NCBI GenBank assembly: GCA_964577115.1
Contig: CAZNXJ010000009.1
Span: forward strand, 124,001-188,000
Length of the DNA stretch: 64,000 bases
Direction: 5' to 3'
Source: CAZNXJ01 sp964577115
GTDB taxonomy: Bacteria > Planctomycetota > Planctomycetia > Pirellulales > Pirellulaceae
The position numbers and the translations under genes were made by a program. The notes under the pieces are model-generated. The model made no database searches. It was given only the letters and a program-made list of their open reading frames with translations, and had not been told where the DNA came from. This document shows, one piece after another, positions 9,401-18,400 of this stretch. Within the stretch, counting starts at the first letter, position 1, and every line of letters starts with the position of its first letter.

Positions 9401-12400
9401 GTGTGTTCAATTTCTGGTTCCGAGCGCAGTCGCCGAACAACACGATTTTCGTGGACAAGTCAGCGCCGGCCGCCGGTCAGAACGGTTCGCTCGCCAATCC
9501 CTACCGCGAGATCGACACGGCCCTGGCCAATGCGCAGCCGGGCGACGTTGTGCGGATTTTGGGCAACGGTGGCGCCGACGGCGACATCGCGACGACGGAA
9601 GACAACCTGGCCTACGAGTTGGGCTTCAGCGCCTTCGGCGGATCGACGCTGGCCGATGGAGCGAACTTGCAGGTTCCGCAGGGCGTGACGGTGATGATCG
9701 ACCACGGCGCTCTGTTCAAGACGCGCCGCTCGTACATCAGCGTCGGCAGCCTCTCGACGACGGGCGATTTCAGCGGCGGAGCGCTACAGGTGCTCGGCGT
9801 TCCGCGCCTTGTGGATTCGTCGGGTCAGGTGCGGCTCGATGCGCAGGGTCAGCCGATCTCCGGCGAAGTGATCTTCACGTCACTCCATGAACGTATTGGC
9901 GTCGGTACGAATCCGGATACCAACCCGCCGGCGCCGGCTCCGGGCGATTGGGGGGGCATTATTTTCCGCTCGGACATCGATGCCTCGAACGCAGGGCGTT
10001 TCGACTACGAGCGGCAGGGGATCTTCCTCAATTCGATCTACTACGCCGACATGCGGTACGGTGGCGGCAACGTGGTGGTGCAAGGCACGCCCACGGTCGT
10101 CGATCCCGTGTTCATCCAGGACACTCGGCCGACCGTCGCCTACAGCACGATCACCCGCAGTGCGCACGCCGCCATTTCCGCCAATCCGAACAGTTTCCTC
10201 GAAACGAACTTCCACTCACCCGAGTACCAGGTTTCCGGCGCATTCACGTCGGATTACACGCGCGTCGGTCCGGACATCTCCGGTGTTCGCACGACGAACA
10301 ACACGATCAACGGTTTGTTCCTGCGGATGCGGACGAATCCGAACGAGCCGACCGAAGCCTTGACGGTGGCCGGTCGCTTCGATGACACGGACATCGTGCA
10401 TGTGCTCCAGGAAAACCTGATCATTGAGGGCAATCCGGGCGGTCCGGTGCTCGAGGACGTCGCGCCGCCGGTTGATCTGGTGACGGTTGCACCCGGACCG
10501 GTGGGCGGCAGCCTGACGGCCGGAACTTATACGTATCGGATCACGTTCGTCGACGCCAACGGCAACGAGGGCCCCGCATCTGACCTCACGGTCTCGGCGA
10601 CGATTCCTGGTAATCCCGACGTCTTCGGCCAACAAAACGTCGGCACGATTCGCCTCGACAACCTGCCGACTGTCGGGCAGTTCCCGGGCTATGTGGCTCG
10701 GCGCATCTACCGCAGCACGCCGGGCGGTACGGGCCCCTACACGCTGGTTGCGCAGATCAACGGCTTTACGACGAGCTTCACCGATACGGGCGCGACCGCG
10801 GGTGGTGAACTTGTTCCCGCTCCGACTGTCCTGCGAGCGCGCCCGGACGCTCGGCTGCGCATTGACCCCGGCATGATCATCAAGAGCGAGAGCGCGCTGA
10901 TCGATGTGGGGATGGACGCAACGCTGATCGCCGAAGGCACGGCGACCGAGCGGATCGTGATGACCTCCCTGGCCGACAGCCGCTACGGTGCCGGCGGAAC
11001 ATTCCTGACCAATAACCAGCCGAACCAGGAGCCGTCGGCGGGCGGCTGGGCGGGTATTTTCGCCGGCCATCTGAGCGATGTCAGCATCGACCACGCTCTG
11101 ATCGCATTTGCCGGCGGAACGGCGCGCGTTGACGGTGACTTCCGCAGCTTCAATGCGCTCGAAATCCATCAGGCCGAGGCGCGCGTCGCGAATAGCGAGT
11201 TCGAGTCGAATGCGTCAGGCTTTTTGCCGATCACGAACGAGGGACCCGGGGCCGATCGGTTCGGTCGCGGTTTCAACGCCGCCGGGACGATTTTCGTCCG
11301 CGGCGCTCAGCCGGTGATCGTCAACAACATCTTCCGCACGAACGAGTCAGCGGTCATCAACATCAACGTCAACGCGCTCAATGGCGAGCTGGTGAACGAC
11401 CACGGCCGCGCGACGGGGACTGCGGATATTTACCGAGGCGAGTTCGGAAACTTCGGTCCGCTGATCTCGGGCAACCGCCTCGACGAGAACCTCGTGAACG
11501 GCATGGAGGTGCGCGGTGGCACGCTGACGACCGAAAGCGTCTGGGACGACACGGATATTGTGCACGTCGTGCGCGACACGATCACCGTGCCTGACTTCCA
11601 TACGTTCGGCGGGCTGCGCCTGACCAGCAAGGCGACCGAAAGCCTGGTGGTCAAGCTCGCCGGCGACACGGCCGGCTTCACGGCCACGGGGCGTCCGCTG
11701 GAAATTGAAGACCGGATCGGCGGTGTGATTCACATGGTGGGTACGCCCGCCTTTCCGGTGGTGTTGACCTCGCTGAACGATTGCTCGGTGGGGGCGGGAT
11801 TCACGCCAGACGGGTTGCCCGTGACCGATACGCTCAATTCCGGCCTGTGCAGCGCTGGTTCGGAACCGGCGCCTCAGACGGCCGCCAATCCGGGCGACTG
11901 GCGCAGTGTACGCATCGGACAGTTCAGCCACGACCGCAACGTCGAGGTGCTAAACGAGCTCGAACCGGTCGACACGTTGCAGCCTGGCTCGAATGGTACC
12001 CCGTCATCGGCCGAGTACCTCGGGCAGCTTGCGCCGAACGACAAAGCCGGTGATGACAACGCGCGTCTGGGCTTCACGATTTATGGGAACATCAACCATC
12101 CGCAGGATGTCGATGTTTACCGGTTCGAGGCGCGAGGCGGCACCGAAGTATGGTTGGACATCGATCGCACGAGTATGTCGCTGGACAGCGTCGTGGAACT
12201 AGTTGCCTTCGATGGCACGGTGATCGCCCGGTCCGACAACTCGGCCGAGGAAGCCACCAACGCCAGCTTGCTGTATCGTGGCAACTCGATTCCTGCGAAC
12301 CATGTCAATCCGCTCCAGAAATCGCCCTTCGAAGGCGTCGATCGTTACTCGACGAACCCGCGCGACGCGGGGATGCGTGTCGTCCTTCCGGGGTCGTCCG

Positions 12401-15400
12401 AAGTGCTCGGCAACTACTACGTGCGCGTACGCAGTAGCAGCTCGGACCTGAGCAACCTGCAAGGCGGTCTGACGAGTGGCAGCTATCAGCTACAGGTGCG
12501 ACTGCGCGAGCAGGACGAGGTTCCCGGCTCGACGATTCGTTACTCGGATATTCGTTATGCCACCACTGGCATCGAAGTCTTCGGCCAGCCGATCCATTCG
12601 CCGCTGACCGGCGAGGCTGCCGAATCGGCGGCCGATAACAATACGTCGGCAGGGGCGCAGCCGGTTGGCAACCTGCTGGCCAGCGATCGCGGAACGCTGG
12701 GCATTGCCGGGCGGCTCACGACGGGTACCGACATCGACTTCTACCGATTCAGCGCGATCTACGAGGACGTCAATCCCGGGGTGTACTCGATTCCGCGGCA
12801 TGTTCCTGTCACATTCGACATGGACTACGCCGATGGGCTCGGGCGCGCGAACACGTTCCTGTCGATTTACGACGAGAACGGCAACCTGGTCCTCATTGCA
12901 AACAACAGCAATGTGGCCGAGGATCGGCCGGGTCCGTTCGAGGGAACGGACATGGACGATCTGTCGCGCGGCAGTGTCGGCGCTCTGGATCCGTTCCTCG
13001 GCACGGTCGCTCTGCCGGTCGGCAACTACTACGCAACGGTGTCGTCGATCGCTCAGGTTCCCGCCGAAATCGGCCAGTTCACGTTGGCCGCGCCCGTCAA
13101 TCCGCTGCTGCGGCTTGAACCGGTCAACTCGGTGCGCCGGATCGCCGAAGACCATATCAACTCGTCCTCGCGCGGCACGGCGGACGGTCCGGTCGTGCCG
13201 GTTTTGTTCGATGCGAACAGCTTTGTCCCGTGGACGCTTGGCGACGTGACACTCTACGTTAGCCAGGACCCGGGAACCGTCGATCAAACGAACCTGTACA
13301 CCGTCAATCCGTTTACTGGGCAGCGTACGACGCAGGTGGGCCGTTTCAATTTCGACGTCGGCGATATCGCGATGCGGCCCAACGGCAATCTGATGGCCTA
13401 TTCGCTCGACCTCGAGAACTTCCCGTTCCTCGATGCGACGACAGGTCAGTACCTGCAGATCGACACCGGAACGGGAGTCGTGACGGTGGTCGGTGCGAGC
13501 GGCATTCAGACTTGGGAAGATGATCCGGCCAACCCGGGAACACCACGGCGTTCGGACGACACGCAGGTTGCCGGGATCCATTTCCAGGCCATGGCGTTTG
13601 GCCATACGGGCGACTTGGTCGAACGCGGCTTTGCCGTGGGTTCGCGGCCCAACCAGCCGTTCGGCATTCCGGCGGCGACGAACATTCTCTACGAGTTCGT
13701 TCCAACCACCGGTACCGCGGTCAGCGCTCCGGCCGATAACCGCACAGGTGCAGACCTGTTGACGGGTGCGGGAACGCAGATCGTCGAGCGCGGCCGGCTG
13801 CTGACCGATGCTGACCCGCTCGGCACGGGCAACACGGTCATCGTGACTCCGGAAGCGACCCGTGTGGACGCCGATGGTATCACGACACCGATTATTCTCG
13901 ACGGAACCCGGTTCGCAGTGGACGACGGAGGGCTCACGCAGTTCGAGTTCGTCTCGGGGCCGGAAGTGCGCATGACGCTGACGCCGGGCGCAGCGTCGAA
14001 TCCGATCTTCATCCGCGACGGCGACACGTTCTTCCTGGACGGGCAAGCCTTCGAGTTCGATACGGGCGAAGTATTGGTGATTACCGCGCAGAATGGCAAC
14101 TTCATTTCGGACGGCGATCGATTCACGATCACCGACAACCAGGATACGCCGGTCACGCGCATCTTCGAGTGGGACAACGGGACGGGGCCCGCATTGCCCG
14201 GTAACGTGATTCCGGTGCCGTTCAATGTCGGCATGAGCCGCCAGCAGCTCGTGCAGGCTGTGGTTGCCGCGATCAACAGCCAGACGGCGTTCAATGAAAA
14301 CGGCGAGCCGATCTTCGCCGCCTCGGCCCAGGCGCTTCCGACGGCCGACGGTAACTTCAACAATCGCATCAGCCTGATCAACAGCACCGCGGCGTCGGAA
14401 ACGTCGAACGGCATGACGATCGAGGGCAATTACGGGCTGAGCACGTCGCGCGCTGTTCCGAATCCCATCGGCACGCATCTGATTCGTGTCGAGGAAATCA
14501 GCAGCATTATCGATGTGGGCCACGCGATTCTCCAAACGTTCAACGGCACCACGAACCCGCCGGCGATGCCAGGTGTGCCCAATATCGACGCGGGCGTGGA
14601 CGGCAATCGCGTCAATTTCGTCGGCCCGAACATGGGCGATTTCTCCGAACTGGTCTCGCGCGGTGTCTTCACCGATCTGGGCCACGACGGAACGCCTTCG
14701 GCCGGCGCGATCGGCGTGCCGTTCCTGGCTCATGACGCGCCCGAAGATATTGCTCAGCGGATGGCCGACGCGCTCAATGCGCAAGGCTTCACCGCGACGG
14801 TCAACGGCCCGGTCGTGACGCTTAGCGGGGGGGCAGCGTTTGACGACGCGGGCACCGACGATCCGCCGCTCACAATCGCCGGTGCGGCTCCCGGTGGCGA
14901 GATCACCGGCACGGCGTTCATCGGTACGCAGATGTACGCAGTCAGCGATGCGGGCGGTCTGTACCGCATCGTCAACTACTCGTCGGCGGGCGGAGCGTTC
15001 GCGGACTACATCGAATCGGCGACCGACCTGCTCGGCATCCCGTTCGAAGGTCTGACGGCCGGACCACGGAACGTCGAAGGGGGCCGCTATGCGAACCTGC
15101 TGTTCGGCATCACGGGCAACGGGCGCATCTACGCGTTCAACACCGCGGGCGAACTGCAGCCGATTTTCGCCAACGGCTCGACGTTCGTGGACACGGGCAT
15201 CACCAATGCGAACGGCCTGGACTTCTCGATCCTCGATACGAACCTCTGGCATACGACGACCAATCGGCAGAGCGACCCTGGCCACGGCATCAATCAGCCG
15301 TTCGATGGCAGCCGGGCCGCGGTGCCGGGCGGTACCAGCCTCTGGTTCGGATGGGAATCGCAGGCGGCCAACCGCGTCTCGCAAGACCCTTTCTATAACC

Positions 15401-18400
15401 CGGTCAACAACAACGCCGACTACGACTTCCCCGGCGGTGCCCACGGGTCGCTGGTCTCGAACGAGTTCAGCCTCGAAGGGTACGCGGCCGAGGATCTCCC
15501 GGTCCTGTACTTCAACTATCGCCTGGCGACCGAAAACGCCTCGGCGACGATCCACAGCACGCCCGAGTACATGCGCGATGCGTTCCGCGTGTATGTGGCG
15601 GGCGAGGACGGTGTATGGCACCTCCTGGCCACGAACAACTCGGGCCGCCGCGATGGAGCGATGAACGACGAGTACGACGATCTGATTCCCAATGACGGGA
15701 TCGATGTCGAAGTGCAGGAGCTGTTCGACGTGGGCGACAACGGTGCGCCCGATTCGTGGCGGCAAGCTCGGATCTCGCTCGCCCCGTTCGCCGGCCAAAG
15801 CAACCTCAAGTTGCGGTTCGATTTCAGCACCGCCGGTGCGCTCGACTTCGGCAACGCGAACTCGACTGGTTCGTTCCTCCAGGCGGTGCTGGGAAGTGAC
15901 CTGCGCGACGGCCAGGTAATGATGATCGACTCGGATACGTTCGAGTTCGATATGGGTTACACGCTGGTCGCGCCGACCGGCGCCAAATTGACGAACGGTG
16001 AAACGCTGACGATCCACGGCCGCACGTTCGAGTTCACCTCGGATGGGACGGTGGAGCCAGGACGGATTGCGATTCCGTTCAACGCATCGCAGTCGGCCTC
16101 GGCCGTGGCCAGCGAGATTCGGCGCGTTCTCGATTTGACCGACTTCACCCGCTCGGCCAGCATGACCGCCGAAACCGGCGGCAATGACACGCTCGCCACG
16201 GCGGTGCTCAGTGGGATCGCCGGCGGAGCGGACGCGTTTCGCTCGAGCGGCGTGATCGGCGACAACGCGAATCTCGCCGATCCCGCGCTGGATGTGGACC
16301 TGATCCGTCTGAATCTCAACGCAGGCGATCAACTTCGCGTCTCGCTGAACGCGGCCACCGGTTCGTCGCTCGATCCGCTCCTGCGGCTGTTCGATGCGAA
16401 CGGCAACCAGATTGCCATCAATGACAATGCGAACGGCGTGAACGCGGCTTTCAATCTGACGATGGGAGCCACGGGCACGTACTACCTGGGCATCAGTGGT
16501 GCGGGCAACAACAACTACGACCCGCTGGTCTCTGGATCGGGCACGCCCGGCTCGACGGGGGCGTACAACATTGAGATTCAGGTGAATGGATTCACCGGAG
16601 TCGAGACGCGTCTCCACGACAACCGCATCCAGCTCGACGGCGCCACGCGCGTGATGACCAGCGCTGGCTCGTCGCTGGTGATCGACGGCTCGTCGGGCGT
16701 TTCGCCGGGGGCGATTCCCATCTCGGTGCACGCCGACATGACGAAGGCCCAGGTGGCTGCCGCGGTGCAGCAAGCACTCGCGGACCGGTACTCGGGCGGC
16801 GTTCTCGAGGCGTTCAAAGTGGATCGCGACCGCGTGCAGGTGGTTGGCCACACCGTAGCCAGCCCCGGCCCGCTCGGCCTCGCCGATTCGCTGATGGGCG
16901 ACCAGTTCGGCGCGTTCTACGCTTCCACGCGCTTTGACGGTACGACGGACGCCAACTTCCCGGGTGCTCTGCGAGCGCAGAACAACGACCACGAAGGCGT
17001 GTACATTGACGACATCATCATCGGCTTCGCGGAACGCGGTGAGATGGTGACGGGCGCGACGGCCAACACGAGCTTCATCAACAATCCGGCCCTGCCGGCC
17101 AACCACAACGAAATCCTCGTCGGCGATTATCAGCTCGAGATTCGCCAGGCCGAGGACTACGCGGTGGATGCGGCGCAGCCGGTTCCCACCCTGGTGCTCA
17201 CCCGCTCGTTCGACACGAACGATCGGCAGGCGCAGGCCTTCACGCTGACCGCTCCGAAGGCGTCTGACGTCATCGACGGCCAAACGTTCCAGCTCAGCGA
17301 CGGCGTGAACACGGTGACGTTCGAGTTCGAAGACGTGAACATCGGCAACGGCGTCCAACCGGGCCGGATCGCGATTCCGTTCGATCCGTCCGCCGTGCAG
17401 AACGGTGGTGTGAGCGCCGAGTCGGATATTGTGCTGGCGCAGCGCATCCGCGATGCGATCAACAGCGCCCCGGTTCAGAACGTGCTGAAGCTCCGAGCCG
17501 CCCTGTCGGATGGCGCGGCGTCGGGCACGCAGAGCACATCGGCTCAGATCAACCTGTTTGGCAACGCGGTGGTCGGCAATCTGGTGTCGACGCACGTTTC
17601 CGGAGGCATGCTGACCGAAGGCGCTGCCGGGAACGACACCGGACCAACGGCCGTGGTGGCCAATGTTCCCATCGGCACGTCGGCAACGTACACGGCGACC
17701 GGCTTCATTGGCGACAATCCGGCATTGACCGGCTTCAGCGCGGCACTGGACGTCGATCTGGTCCGCTTCGAGCTGACGGCCGGGACGCGCGTGCGCGTTG
17801 ATGTGGATGCCCGCATCGCCGGCTCGCTGCTCGATCCGATGCTCCGCATCTTCGACGTTGCTGGCAATGAAATTGCCTTCAGCGACGACGATTCGGCGCC
17901 GGGCGAACCCTTCACGTTCGATCCGTATATCGACTTCGTTGTGCCGGTCACGGGGACGTACTACATCGGTGTTAGCTCATACGACAACCGCACGTACGAC
18001 CTGAACACCTTCGCGAGCGGCACCGCCGGCGGTTCGACGGGCAGCTATACGCTCGAAGTCACGCTGACCAGCGGCGGGCTGTCGTTCACTCAGTTCGACG
18101 ACAAGGGCGATACGAATCTGTACCGCGATCAGGGGCAGTTGATTCTGCACTCGAATCGCATTTCGCATTCGGCCCAGTTCGGTATCAACGTCGATGCCGG
18201 AGTTCGAGACGGCGGTGGCGACAACCCGCATCAGGGGCCGCCGCGCGTGACGCGCGAGGTCAACCAGCAGCGGCTGGTACCGGGCGTTGTGATCGAGAAC
18301 AACATCGTCGATCGCAGCGGCGTGGGCGGCATCCGCTTCAGCGGTGACAACAACGCGAGTGGTGGCCAGATCGGCAGCGTTCCGTTCGGCCGTATTATGA

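Noticed and set aside
12490..17595. Antisense open frame of 1701 codons opposite the giant gene
   Set aside because: It is Arg/His/Val-rich with no domain, and it mirrors the third-position GC bias of the plus-strand gene, which has clear domains throughout.
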